Made by a program: the position numbers and the translations under genes
Part shown: piece after piece, positions 1 through 12,131 of the stretch
Numbering within the stretch: the first letter of the stretch is position 1
Layout of the letters: every line of letters starts with the position of its first letter
Origin: Nissolia schottii
Taxonomy: Eukaryota; Streptophyta; Magnoliopsida; Fabales; Fabaceae
DNA length: 64,000 nucleotides
Direction: 5' to 3'
Assembly (NCBI GenBank): GCA_003254905.1
Contig: QANU01064947.1
Coordinates: forward strand, 249,309-313,308
The notes under the pieces: generated by a model
Databases searched by the model: none
Told to the model about the DNA's origin: nothing
The model's input: the letters and a program-made list of their open reading frames with translations, nothing else

Positions 1-2180
1 TACGATTTTAGAATTTTATAATTTTAAAAAAGTCAATCAATTTTATTATTATCAATTGAATTGAATAATTTTATAATGTAAATCATATTATAATTTTATG
101 TGTTATGTTTTTATTTTATTCTTTTAATCTTATTTAAGAACTCGATTTAAAAACTGTCCTCCCATCACACAATAATAATTAAATTCGAGCTTTAGAACTC
201 ATGAAAACTGTTATTGTGCGGTTTGGTTTGTTACGAAGGAAGATTGTAAGATAGTTTTAACGAATAAGGTGGACAATGTTGATGGGTTTGTCTCAGATTC
301 TTACAAACAGATCATGTACGAACAGTTTCAGTTTTGATAAGACTAATGTCATTTTAGTCAATGAAAGTGGTATATCTTTAAATTTATGAGGGGTTTATAG
401 TAATTATCTAGTGATAAATTAGTAAAAATTTTATTCAAGTACGTACTTAAACATGTAATCCAGTACATGATGTCTTTGGACAAGAAACTTCTACTCTTTA
501 ATTGATATTCGAAGAAGATTTATACATTTTTTTACTCAATTAATGATATGCTACAAAAGTTAGAGAGAGAATAATTAATTGTTGTGAGTATAGATTCTCC
601 TTATCGTTCTTACGAGGGCATGAGAAGGACACATTTCTGTTTTTTGAAAAATAATTCTTGTACAACCAGATTTGACCATTCTCTCTTTTTTTTCTTTTTC
701 ATCTGTGTCTTTTTTTATTGTAAAATAATTATCAAAATTTGTTTGTATAAATAACATTTTTTTTCTTATATACAAACACTTTGATTTAACCACGAATTTG
801 TTGGTGTCACCATTCATTTCTTGCCTTAGGTGAGACACAGGTACATCTTTTTTAGTTATTGGTCCACGACATAAGTGCATTTTCACTAACTAAAACCTCT
901 TGATTCTAGTGGCATGTTGCAGCGTTTTTGAATTCGGGTTAAAAGTTGTGGTTCCTTTTTGTTTTTCGTCATGAAGTTGTTCTTCCTAGAGAAATTCTTA
1001 GGCTATGTTTAGAACTAGGACAAGAGAGGAAATAATAAGGAAATGACGTGACTAATTTTTAATAAATTTTGTATAGAAAAGATTTTAGATGAGAAAAAAT
1101 AATGGTTCTGAATGAATATTTTGTCTTTTTTTTTTACCACTTAAAATCCTAAATCTTGTCCTTTTAAATTTGAGTCAAGGAAATTTTGTGATACATTTTT
1201 TCATTCCCTTTCTACTTAAATATTTAAAATATTTAAACATGATAATGATACAGGGTTTATTTGGATTAATTTTTTTAAAAAATAAAGTATTTGTTATAAT
1301 AAAAAAGTATTTTTATAATTTTAAAAATGTTTGAATACAACTTTAAGTACTTTTTTATTTGTTTTATTAAAAATTACTCTACTAAAAAAAACTTTTATTA
1401 TAAACCAATCTAAATAAGTGAATCATTTCTCCCACTTCTCCTCTCTCATTTCCATTTCAAGTCATTACGTGCTACTTCCTTCTACCATTAATAAAACTCT
1501 TAAACATAACTTTAGTTTCAAGTGCAGCATCACTTAATAATAGAACTAACACATAGTTGATTGGAGTTTTTAAATACTCTTTTACATCATCTTGAGTTTG
1601 AATCCCAGTTATAATAAAACTAGTGTTAAAAAAATTATATCTCTTATAAAATTTTAAATGTTCAAACTAAATTTTCTTCTTATAAAAATATATTTAATTT
1701 AAAAAATATTAATAATAAAATATCATGCATATAAAATGATTTAATTGGATGATAACCAATGAATAACACTTAAACTCTAAATGATATAATTACCTGTTTT
1801 TAGTCCTAGATCATAGAACATAAATGGGAATAATTAATACACATAGATTTTAGAGTTTAATTTTAATGCACTGACAATGTAAAAATCTTTACAAATTTGT
1901 CCAATTATTTACTTCATTTAATTTGAAAAACGTTTCAAGTAGTAAGTGTGATAGTTAATTATATATAATAATATGTCGATGTATGATTAAATGACAGTAT
2001 TAAATTCCTTTACATAGTTGATGTATTCCAATTAAATCCTAAATTTTACGTCATATATTATAATAAAATTTAAAAATAATATTTCAAGATAAAATTTATT
2101 ATTATTTTATATTATTATCTAAAATATCATTTTATCATTCAAATCTAAGAATTTCTCGTGGCCAAAGAGTGAGTTTGGAT
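1..2180. other. AT-rich intergenic spacer
   Basis: No coding signal is visible. Open frames are short and have no family likeness. Homopolymer A/T runs dominate. Around 1540-1690 the text resembles dispersed legume repeats (a stretch reading like an RNA polymerase III B box near 1595), but no element ends could be defined. Confidence 0.6.
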
Positions 2181-2182
2181 AG

Positions 2183-2185
<3 letters not shown>

Positions 2186-2224
<39 letters not shown>
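2186..2224. repeat. (AT)n microsatellite
   Basis: A perfect AT dinucleotide run of about 39 bp lies roughly 280 bp upstream of the first exon of the TFIIE-beta relic. Confidence 0.95.
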
Positions 2225-2226
<2 letters not shown>

Positions 2227-3081
2227 CATTTTTCATTTTGCTGCTTGCAAATAAGTGAGCACAAAACAAGATGCCTTCATCTCTGCAATTCTCTTTAATT
2301 TTCTGCTAATCTGTTTCGAAGTGTAGTCCACTTTAAATTCAAGAAAATTGACTTCTTCTAGGGTTGCAACTGTGCGTGGCATTGTAGACAGGTCCTTTCC
2401 CAATTCTTACGAGTTACGATTAGGTTAACTAAAATTTTTTCCTTTTCGGTTTGTAACTGAAATTGTCCTCTATCTACTTGATTTGTTCTGAATGCACAAC
2501 AGATGGGGTTGCAAGAGAAGCTAGAGAGGTTCAAGAAGCAGTAGGAGAAGTGTTAGTCGACTGTGTCCAGCATTGCAGCAAGCAAGGCCCAAACCAATGT
2601 AATTGGAAGGAACCCAGCGGCTGCGGCCCCTGCTGTCAAATCCTCAAACGACACGGAGAGGCTTCAGCACATTAACAGCATTCGCAAAGCCCCCGTTGGT
2701 GCTCAAATGAAGCGCGTCATCGATCTCCTGTTTGAGGCACCCCTCATCAAATTAGGTTGCTCTCTTATTTTATAATTAGGTTTGTAACTCTATTGCCAGC
2801 TAATGATGGCCAAGAATGGGTGAAAATGCAAGTGGTTTGCTATTAATGCAATTATGATTAAGTTATGGGAAAATGCGGCTAATACGGCCGTGATTGCTCT
2901 AGTGATGTGGTTGCAGGGACCACCACAGCAGCAACACTGCTGCTACAATTGTGATTACTTACTGCAATTCAAAACCATTGCAAATGTTCAGCGTTAAAAA
3001 AAGAGGATTGTGATTTGCATTCTTTCAGTTATTACTACTGTATCTCAAAATTGTGTCTGCGTAACGCTTATTAGGAGTCCA

Positions 3082-3140
3082 TATGAGATGGCACAAGTGG
3101 TAGTTTGTGTCTTCTAGGAACAGGAACCAAGTTCAATCCC
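3082..3140 (+). repeat. tRNA-like (SINE head-like) fragment
   Basis: The stretch holds a good pol III A box (TGGCACAAGTGGTAG) and, about 30 bp on, a B-box-like GGAACCAAGTTCAATCCC. That is the spacing of a tRNA-derived SINE head. It stops where the chromovirus text begins, and no SINE body or tail is visible. It could be the head of a truncated SINE or chance likeness inside the retroelement. Confidence 0.4.
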
Positions 3141-4860
3141 TTGGATACAATTGGGTGGCAGATGCTCTCTCCAGGAAATTCCAGCTTGCTGCCGTGTCTG
3201 TAGTTTCAGCAGGAGAGTGGGAAGGTCTTGAGGAGGAAGTCCAGGGAGATCCGAAACTCAGGGGCATCATGCAGGATTTGATTTCAGGCCGAGAAGCTCC
3301 AGCAGGCTACACTCTATAAAATGGGAAGCTTTTACACCAAGGGCGATTAGCAGTTCCAAAGCATTCAAAATTGATTCCTAAGATACTCCAACAGTTCCAT
3401 GACACTAAGTTGGGAGGACACTCGGGGTTCTTTCGAACATACAAAAGAATAGCTGGCATTTTAAATTGGGAGGGAATGAAGAGGACCATCATGGAATACG
3501 TGAAACAATGTACAGTTTACCAAACAAACAAACATTCCACCTTAACCCCAGCAGGCCTTTTACAACCCCTTCCCATCCCTACTAATGTTTGGTCAGAGAT
3601 TGCGATGGACTTTATTGGAGGACTACCGAAGGCATAAGGAAAAGACACCATCTTCGTTGTGGTCGATAGAATGACAAAGTATGCCCATTTCTTCCCATTA
3701 TCTCATCCTTATTCCGCAAAAGAGGTGGCAGAACTGTTTGTGAAAGAGGTAGTCAAGCTCCACGGGTTTCCCAATTCCATAGTTTCCGATCGAGATCGAT
3801 TATTTATGAGCCTTCTGGTCAGAGATTTTTAGGGAAGCAAGTACCGCTCTTAAAATGAGTTCCACCAATCATCCCCAAACAGATGGGCAAAGTGAGGCCG
3901 TTAATAAATGTGTTGAAACCTATCTCCGGTGCTTCACTGGTTCTAAACCCAAGCAATGACCATGTTGGCTTAATTAGGCCGAATATTGGTACAACACCAA
4001 CTATCATGACTCTATTAAGATGACCCCCTTCAGAGCACTATACGGTAGAGAGCTCCCAGTTTAATTAAGAGGAGGAGGAGAAGTGGCGGTTGAGGAAGTT
4101 AGAAGCTTGATGGAGGAGAGGAATCAGATGCTGGATGAACTACGATTTCTCCTAGATAGAGCTTAGAATCGAATGAGAACCTATGCTGACAAGAAAAGGG
4201 ATGTGTCCTTTGAGCCAGGAGAATAGGTGTACCTCAAACTATTGCCTTATCGAATGAAGACATTAGCAAAGAGGGTAAATCAAAAGCTCAGTGCACGGTT
4301 TTATGGTCCGTTTGAGGTCCTGGAGAAAATTGAACAAGTAGCCTATAAGCTAAGACTACCTGAAGGAGCATGAGTCCACCCAGTTTTCCACGTTTCTCTC
4401 CTAAAGAAATGGGTCGCGCCCACTGGTCAGGTTCAACCCCTCCCCACTGCCCTTACAGATGATTATGAACTTCAGGTGGAGCCTTAACAAGTCATGGCTG
4501 TCCGAAAAAATGAAGCGGGGCAATGGGAAGTATTGCTTAACTGGAAGAACCTCACAGACTTTGAAAACTCCTGGGAATCAGCAGCAGAAATTCAGGCGAC
4601 CTTCCCTTCCTTTCACCTTGAGAACAAGGTGGTACTTCAAGGGGAGGGTATTGTTACAGACCACCCAGTAGCAGCAGCCGAATTGGCTAACAAAAAGGGA
4701 AAGGAAATAACTCCTTTTCCACATCATTATTCTAGAAAGAAGAGCAGGTTAGAGGGGATGGATGGACTAGGAGGACCAAGGGATCCTTTATTTTTCAAAA
4801 TTGTTTCTGTTTTCTGCTCATTATTTTCGGCCCTTAAGCCATCATCTTTTCGGTTCTGAC
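3141..4860 (+). mobile_element. Fossil Ty3/gypsy chromovirus pol fragment
   Basis: This is the 3' part of a Ty3/gypsy polyprotein. In order it shows the end of RNase H (VADALSRK), the integrase zinc-binding region (GGHSGFFRTYKRIAG), integrase core text (WSEIAMDFIGGLPKA), the integrase C-terminal region, and a chromodomain-like end (about 4494-4640, reading VLLNWKNLTDFENSWE). The chromodomain makes it a chromovirus. It is clearly broken, with several breaks, lacks gag, protease and reverse transcriptase, and I found no terminal repeats. It looks old. It lies in the gap between the two surviving TFIIE-beta exons on the same strand. Confidence 0.85.
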
Positions 4861-5079
4861 CCAATAATTTCCTATTGGAATTTTTGCCTACTTAAATAAA
4901 ATCAGCACCATTTCTTATTGGTACCAGTTCTTACAAAGACTTACAGGTAAAAATGATTTCTATTAGTTTCTTTTTTATACAATGAACATTTCTTGACATT
5001 GATTTTTCAGTAACATTGGTAGTTCTGTTCTTAGATATATCTCTAGGATTTTTTACATATATATGGCAGCTAAGTTTTT

Positions 5080-5515
5080 TTAATCCCATAATATGGTGGC
5101 TGGGAAAAAATTGCACATGTATAGGCAGATTTTCTGAAATCAATACTCTGTGGGGTGATTTCAGAAAAATCTGAATTTAATTTTTTTTTTAAATTTTAGA
5201 TCTGAAATCACCACCCAGGGTGGTGATTTGAGACTCTAAAATCGCCACTCTGTGTGGTGATTTCAGAAAAATCTGAATTTAATTTTTTTTTTAATTTTTA
5301 GGTCTGAAATCGCCACCCAGGGTGGTGATTTCAGACTGTGAAATCGTCACTCTGTGTGGTGATTTCAGGAAAATCCGATTTTTTATTATTTTTTTTAAAG
5401 TCTGAAATCGCCACCCAGGGTGGTGATTTCATAAAAAAACCCCATACATCTGTAATTTTTTAATCTGACCCGTATATTGGGAATAAATTCCATGCAAAAC
5501 CACATAAATGTCTTT
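5080..5515 (+). repeat. Hairpin-array element, copy 1
   Basis: Three copies (centres near 5217, 5319, 5417; spacing about 100 bp) of a near-palindrome with arms GAAATCGCCACCC and GGGTGGTGATTTC alternate with related half-units ending CTGTGTGGTGATTTC and with T-rich spacers. The left flank reads AAATTGCACATGTATAGGC and the right flank CCCATACATCTGTAATT, then CCACATAAATGTC about 70 bp past the last hairpin. Both flanks have counterparts at the same offsets around the array at 50.1-50.4 kb, so the two are copies of one dispersed element. No coding capacity. Family unknown to me. Confidence 0.75.
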
Positions 5516-6671
5516 ACCCCATATCTCTGCTCTTATTTCTCACAAATTTGACTCCTGCGTAATGAATTTTGGGAGAAACATGAACTTATGAACGCAAACT
5601 CACCATACACTTGAAAGAGGATCAAGTGTTGTGGTCAATACACAAACACTGAGCATTAGCGGGTTTGATAAAATCATTTTGCCACTTTCTCCTAATTGCT
5701 TCTCCCAATTGCCAGTATAGCATTAAGGCTAGTGCGGAGAAAGGGAAATATCTTAGTTATTGTAAAAAATCTTGCTATGTAATGTGCTAGCTTGACTGTG
5801 GTTCAACTTTTCCTGCTACTTTCTCAAATCTTGGATTTGGATCTCTGTGTTAATGCTAAACATAGGCAGAAGACCAAGCTGGCTTGTGAATGTTCTTACT
5901 GAAGGAATTAAGTCTGAGGGGGCATCCTGCGTTGTAGAACACGACCAATGAAATCTGCCTTTCCTTCGCTTCCTGATTTTGTTTTATCCTTCTTCTTTTT
6001 CTGGAAAGACCATTCTCTCTGCTTGTTTCCTTATTGAGGTTTACATGATAGGTAGGAATTAATAGAGTGAATTTTTATTGAATATTCAAATGAAAATAGA
6101 ACTATTTTGGTGAATATTCAAATAAGAATAGAATCTACATTGGTGAAGTTGATATAAAAACATCTATAATCAGAGATGACTTGCTGGGGCAATGGGTGAT
6201 GTTTTCGTAGAAGAGGTGAAGAGCGCAATTCTAGTAAATGTTTCTCTTGGAATAAGACCTTATAACGATTTCGATTTCTAGGCTTTAAAAGCTGCAGGGC
6301 AGATTTGGCTGCTGTCCAATTTTGATTCACAGGAGGACGTTGCCTACCCTAATGACCCCAGAGTGCCGATAAAGGTGGATGATGACCTAAAACAGCTTTT
6401 TCAGAGTGTCGAATTGCCTCGGGATATGATAGCTATAGAGAAGGATCTCCAAAAGAATCGGATGAAGCCTGCTACCAACACTGCAAAGAGGAGGAGTGCA
6501 GCACAAATCCATGGCATTTCTTCCAAGCCAAAGGTTAAGAAGCCTAAGAATGAAATCAACAGCAGGACCAAGCTGACCAATGTCCATCTTCTGGAGCTTT
6601 TCCAGAAAGTGAACAGTTCCTGGCGCAATGAGTTACTCATAGCAAGTTGTAGTATTAGTTCATTTAATTAG

Positions 6672-8400
6672 TGTGTTAGTGTAAACTAGATTGTAAGATA
6701 GATGGCAGACATCGTTTAGCAGAGTAAAAAGATATTTTATGATGTTCTTATTGCTCTGTTCTACTGTTGATATTTATTTTCAATTTTTTGGACATCAAGG
6801 CTGCAGGCTATACAGCTAATGGACTGTTGTGTATTACTTGTGATAAATAATAACGGTCTTATAAATAAATCGTGAATCCTTGTATATATTATACTTGTTT
6901 GTTGTTCCAGTTGTTATAAGATTCCTTTGCTGAAAATAATCACTGGATTGAAAGTTTGTATCATGTATATAAAGTTTTACTTTGATCCAATTTTTTTCCT
7001 TATATAAGAATGTCCCAAAATTAATGTATGATACGTTATATTATCTAATTGTTGATTATAATGTACTAAAAAAACTAATTGATTATATGCATGTTTTTTG
7101 CGACTTTTACTCTTAATTTGTCCTTAGAGAAACAGAAATTTTTGTTCACATTAAAAAAATCCTGAGCGTGTGGGAAAATCCTGCTGCAGCAACTAATTGC
7201 AACGAATTAGAAAGCAAAAAAAGGTGTTCTGTGAATTTGAGATGGGGAATCACAGATTATTACGACTGGTTTGCAAAAAAAAAAACTATTCCTTAAAAAG
7301 TTGTATTCTTAGAAATAAAACAACACTCATTTATTTCAATTTTCAATTTTACTCTTGGGCTTTTAACATTCTTATAAGAAATGAATGTTTTTACAATTAT
7401 AAATAAGTGAATTTATTCTTATTTAAAATTTAAAAATCCAACTTTACCTTCTCCTGGTAATAGTAATAATAATAACAATAATAATAATAAATATTTTTTG
7501 AATTGAGAAAATAATTAATATTAAATTAATAATAATAAATAATAATTTTATGGGAGTTGATAAAATAATTAATATTAAATAATAATAATAGTAATAATTA
7601 ATAATTATTATTAAATAATTATTATTAAATGATTAATAATAATAAATATTAAATAATTAATAATAGTATTAGCAGTAATAAATAATTAATAATAATTAAT
7701 AAGTAATAATAATTATTAAATAATTAATAATACTAAATTATTTATTAATAATGGTAAAAAATGATTAATATTAATAATTTTTTTGAGAGTGGAGAAAATA
7801 ACAATTAATTTTATTTAAATTATATTTAAATATGAGTTTAATATGTGTAATAATCTTTTTTTATTTGTTAGGAGCATTTTTGGTAAAACAATTTTTTTTT
7901 CAAAAATATTAGTGTCAACTAAATGCATGAATAATTTATTTTTAGACATATTTTACAAGATTTTCAAAAATTTAATTGGTGAACCAAACACTTTTAAAAG
8001 TTATTTATGGGAAAGTCACACCTAGGAGTAACATTCCTAATTCCTGAGAATGTTTATTGATTCGCCCTAAAAGAAAATAAGATGAGGCATTTTCTATGCA
8101 ATTAATCTACTTTGGTAGATCATAAATAGTGGTTAGAAGAGTTAATATTTGGGAGACATATTAACTTGATAAATTAGATCTTCTAAATATTTTTGTTCAA
8201 AAAATTACCATAAACACTGTTGCATATTTTATTTCTGTTATATCCAAAATCAAAGTTAATCAAGCAACCCAAAAAAAAGGTTAACAGAAAGAAATGTAAA
8301 TTTCAAAGTTGGGTAAATAAGATATCTCTCTAATAAAAATAAAATAAAATAAAGAGTACTCCATCATCTCTAACAGGAAGCATAGTTCACTTAAAATGTA
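6672..8400. other. Intergenic spacer with degenerate AAT/TTA tract
   Basis: No gene seen. From about 7443 to 7780 the sequence is almost entirely AAT/TAATTA motifs, a degenerate trinucleotide microsatellite. The rest is AT-rich single-copy-looking DNA. Confidence 0.6.
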
Positions 8401-8402
8401 AG

Positions 8403-8418
8403 GCGCGAAATTTATAAA
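8403..8418 (+). promoter_or_regulatory. Putative core promoter: E2F-like site plus TATA box
   Basis: GCGCGAAA (8403-8410), a perfect inverse of the plant E2F consensus TTTCGCGC, is followed at 8413-8418 by TATAAA. The TATA box lies about 165 bp upstream of the ATG at 8577, so transcription would start near 8445 and the 5' UTR would include the GA repeat. The assignment rests on motif and spacing only. Confidence 0.45.
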
Positions 8419-8497
8419 GACGGTGTTGTTTTTCCTCGTCCACCCATTCTTCTATCGACCGAAACATGCTTTGTCAGTTCCATTGAGACTTGAAAGC

Positions 8498-8503
<6 letters not shown>

Positions 8504-8551
<48 letters not shown>
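8504..8551 (+). repeat. (AG)n microsatellite in 5' UTR
   Basis: About 24 perfect AG repeats end 25 bp before the start codon of the A/B barrel gene. GA/CT tracts are common in plant 5' UTRs and often polymorphic. Confidence 0.95.
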
Positions 8552-8553
<2 letters not shown>

Positions 8554-8576
8554 AAAAAGGGGGAGAATCTGCGGAA

Positions 8577-10846
8577 ATGGGTTTCGCAATGCAATGCTCA
8601 ACCTCAACCTATGCCTACTCTACTTGCGTTCCTCATCGATTCTCCCAAACCTCCCTTTCTCTTCCTCGTGAGTTCAATTCAGCTCTCAATTCCCACAACA
8701 CAGTCACTTCAAATTCTGCATCATCTTCTGATATCATTTTTGTTGAATTCCTTTTTTTTCCCCAGCTTACCACTGGAACGGATTCAAGGGTTCGCGAAGG
8801 AATCAGAGGATGGTGATTTCTGCTGCGGACGACCGAAGCTCCAACATCGCTTCTGAGAGGAAAAGGTATTACATTCATATTTTTAGGGTTCAATTTTCAA
8901 TGTTCGGTGCTTGAGTTGAGAATACCTAGATGATGATGATTGAGATTTGAGATTGATTTAATTTCGTGTAGAAAAGTTGTGGAACACGTTTCTCTGCTTA
9001 AAGCAAAAGATGATTTATCTGAAGAGGAAGAGAATGACATGCTGGATTATCTGTATACAACCCAGTATCAAATGGGTGGCGTTGTTGCCATTTCATTAGG
9101 TATACTTGTGTGTAGTGAAGATTGGATACTTCATACATTGCTTACTTTAGCTAACCAGAATTTTCCTATGATGAGTGATGACCTCGTTGTTCCTGTAGGG
9201 CGCATTTCTGATCCAAATCCTGAGCATTTTACACATGCTCTGTACATGCGGTTTCAGAGGAAGGAGAGCCTTGAAAAGTTCTATGAGAACCCCTTTTACT
9301 TGAAAGTTCTCAAGGAGCATGTAATGAATTACTGCCATGTATGCACCAGCATGTAAACACCGATTCTCTGTTCCTTTACTTTTCCAGTATTGCTGAGTGA
9401 ACCTCGCTGCAGACTGTTTAACTTAGCCCTCAAATGATTTCTGTTCCAGGGATTGATCAATGTGGATTATGAATCAGAGGTGGAAGATGACATGCTTTCT
9501 ATATTTCGGAAAGGAGAGGTTGGAAGTGACTTGCTTTCCTCTTCCATATCTATGAATTACAAGGCTCTTCATTTAACGTTGGGGTCCCTATTGATGTTTG
9601 ATTATAACCTCGGACTCACAGGTTCTATGTCCATTACATGAATGCCAGGAATCATTGTGAATGGGCATTTGTTCCTATGTTATTTGGATTTTAGATTCAT
9701 GAACCTCTTTTCTGTTCCTGTCTCTTTCCATTATCCCCTGTTTCTGATTCTAATAATAAATATTTGGGGGTGGTTTAAATTAATGTTGTGACCAGGAGTT
9801 CAATCATGGAGTGGAGTTTGTGTTCCTAATATCATTTAATGAGGGTGCCTTGGGTAACCTAGCTGAACATGCATTGGCTTCTCTGGCATCGCTGATGTTG
9901 GAATCTCCTTCCTTGATAGTCCAGTTTACATATGGTGTGTCTCCAGTTCCATCACTTATTCAATTGCTGCCTTGTTACTTTTTCAACTTGGCCATCGCTG
10001 TTTAGAAGTTCAACTTTCTTGCAAAAGGATTGTATGAAAAAAATTCCTTTTTTTGTGAAGTTTTGGTATTGTTGACGGGTACTTACTTTTTGATGTCAGG
10101 TCTGAATTTTAGTCCAAGCTCTAAGGAGTATACTCATGGAGTAGTAATACGATTTCGATCAGGTGATCTCAATCTCATGTTCTGTAATATCTGGTTTTCT
10201 CTTACCATGGTCATATTGACTGCTAGTGGTGCGTAATGGCATGTTTTGCAGTTGAGGCATTCGAGATATTTATAGGCAGCAAAGATTACAAAGATGTAAG
10301 CCTAATTTGTTTTTGTTTCTTACACATTTAAACAACTATACTTGGGGATGAACTTGCGACACAACTTTTGGTCTAAAACAGCATGTGATTAAGTTATTTC
10401 TGATTTTGTTGTGTTGCACCATATGCTTTGCCGAACTGGTGGATGACATCTTAGCAAAGTGATTACCTTAACCAATATAATTCAGAAATTTTATTTGGGA
10501 TCATCTCGTCATTGTTCTCTTGGTAAATGACCAAATTTGACTTTTTATTGGCTCAGACTGTCAGTTTTACTTGGAATTTGGAAATATAACATTTTGTTTA
10601 TATTACTTTTGCTGTGACTAAGATGAATTCTAATGATCAAAGTTGAAATATCATTCATAGAGATAAATATATATTTTTCCAAAAAACTAATATAAGTGTT
10701 TATAACTTTATCTTTAGTAGAACAAGTGCAGCAAGAATCTAAATTATCTCGAAAAACAGGTATGGCTGTCTAAGTTCCAGCCTATTGTCCAGAAATCATT
10801 ATCTCTTCATTTCTCTGTTGATCCTGTGGGAACTGAGATTATGTAA
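8577..10846 (+). CDS. UP3: Stress-response A/B barrel (Dabb) protein, UP3 type, plastid-targeted
   Basis: Nine exons: 8577-8667, 8766-8865, 8972-9099, 9199-9338, 9450-9518, 9796-9934, 10100-10162, 10252-10295, 10760-10846. They join in frame to 286 residues with GT-AG introns. The N-terminus (MGFAMQCSTSTYAYSTCVPH, then a basic stretch KGSRRNQRM) looks like a chloroplast transit peptide of about 50 residues. A first Dabb domain starts at about residue 66 (KVVEHVSLLKAKDD) and runs through FTHALYMRFQRKESLEKFYE and HVMNYCHGLINVDYE. A second starts at about 180 (GVEFVFLISFNEGA) and ends VDPVGTEIM. Two Dabb domains plus a transit peptide fit Arabidopsis UP3 (At2g31670, from memory; about 263 aa). 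Dabb proteins are small dimeric ferredoxin-fold proteins; the biochemical role of UP3 is not established. The start is chosen because upstream text is GA repeat and the transit peptide begins there. Confidence 0.88.
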
Positions 10847-12131
10847 AGCGAGGATTCTTTATTGTAAGTTTTTTACTATTTATTTGCTGGGTTTATGTGG
10901 AAGTGACATACATATTCGTTATATTCTATGTCAAATGCATGTAGGTTTTTGGCAAGAGATGCAGGTTGGTTTCCTCTGTTTTCAAGAACAGGGATGAATG
11001 TTATTTTCTATTTTTTCTCCCCACTTACATGTTCTTTTGCTTTGAATTATGAATATAGTATAGGTTGACATTTCTTTTTACAACGTCTGAAACACAATTG
11101 CCTAAGGAAGTTGGTGTTGCTTATTTTTATTCAAGTATAATCGTATGTGTATATTATATTTGGTCATAACGTGGCTCAGGGGACACGCTATATTCCTTCA
11201 GTTAAATGTTGGTACTCTTTCATTTTTATCAAATTCTAACCTTTTGGTCCTGTTCTTTTTGCATTATCCTTAACAAAGTTTTAGTCAGCATGCATGTAGG
11301 TCTACCTTCACTGTTTGCATTTTCTACCTTCAGATCTACCTTGTAATTGTTAAGAACACAATTTGACTATCTGGATTGAGAATCCGTTGAACAAACATAC
11401 TAATAACCCATGTCTGATTTTTTTAATATAAATTTTACAATAGCATAAATTTAGCCTTATAATTTTGGTTGCTAGGGACATAATAAAGCCAAACTCTGTC
11501 AGTAATGTGTTGACGTACTTGAACTTATGGGCCATTTCATTTATTTTATTTACCATCTTTTAGCTGGTGACAAAACTTCATATATGCTTTTGTACGTATA
11601 GACTTCCTTTTGTACGTATAGACTACTCACATATGTTTAATCTTTCTTGATAAACTCGTTAGATATACTTTTTTTTAATATAACTTTACAGACGAATGAA
11701 AGAAATTATGGAAAATCATCAAAAAAGAAGTTCTGGCAAGACATATCTACAAAAATCAGAATTACCACATTTCTTTCCCAGTCATCTCATTTTGTTCCTT
11801 CTAGTCCATATTTTTCCAATCAAGAGTTCCTTTCTTATACTTTCTCTTTAGAATAGTCAGCTTCCCAATTAGGGCATTGCAAAGATCATAGCTTGGGCTT
11901 ATAATGACAACTGATGTTTGGTAATTTACAACAAAAAACTTTATTGTTAGTGTAAATGTCTGTGTACCACTTCACTGTCATACCATTCAATCAAATACAG
12001 TGTTTGTGCCTCTTTGGAAGACTAGGAAAATGATTCTATTCTACATCTTGTATGGGAAAATAGAATATTTTACACTATAGACCTGCAAAAATTTGTATAA
12101 CTTGATAAGCAGCAGATTGCTAGGTAGCTGA
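10847..12131. other. 3' UTR and intergenic spacer between UP3-like gene and CLE gene
   Basis: The 3' UTR of the plus-strand A/B barrel gene lies at the left. The rest is AT-rich with no supported gene. The flanking genes converge. Confidence 0.5.

Larger units (their letters stand above)
2503..6671 (+). pseudogene. TFIIE beta subunit pseudogene (two surviving exons)
   Basis: TFIIE-beta is a general transcription factor that recruits TFIIH to the RNA polymerase II preinitiation complex. The first block (2503-about 2754) starts ATG GGG TTG CAA GAG and reads as the plant N-terminus, with KAQTNVIGRNPAAAAPAVKS and RKAPVGAQMKRVIDLLFE. The second (6282-6671) follows a good AG acceptor and reads ALKAAGQIWLLSNFDSQEDV, then PNDPRVPIKVDDDLKQLF and a basic tail to a stop. 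From memory of the family, about 90 codons belong between the blocks, covering most of the winged-helix core and the IRKFPEGIAVIDLKDAYP region. I could not find them. The first exon carries in-frame TAG codons at 2542-2544 and 2554-2556 where plant homologues have Gln (CAG/CAA to TAG). The 3' exon is open throughout. I read this as a broken duplicate, with a functional copy presumably elsewhere. Confidence 0.85.

Noticed and set aside
5080-5515. CRISPR-like array of regular repeats
   Set aside because: Plant nuclear DNA; repeats are palindromic with T-rich, non-unique spacers and no cas genes.
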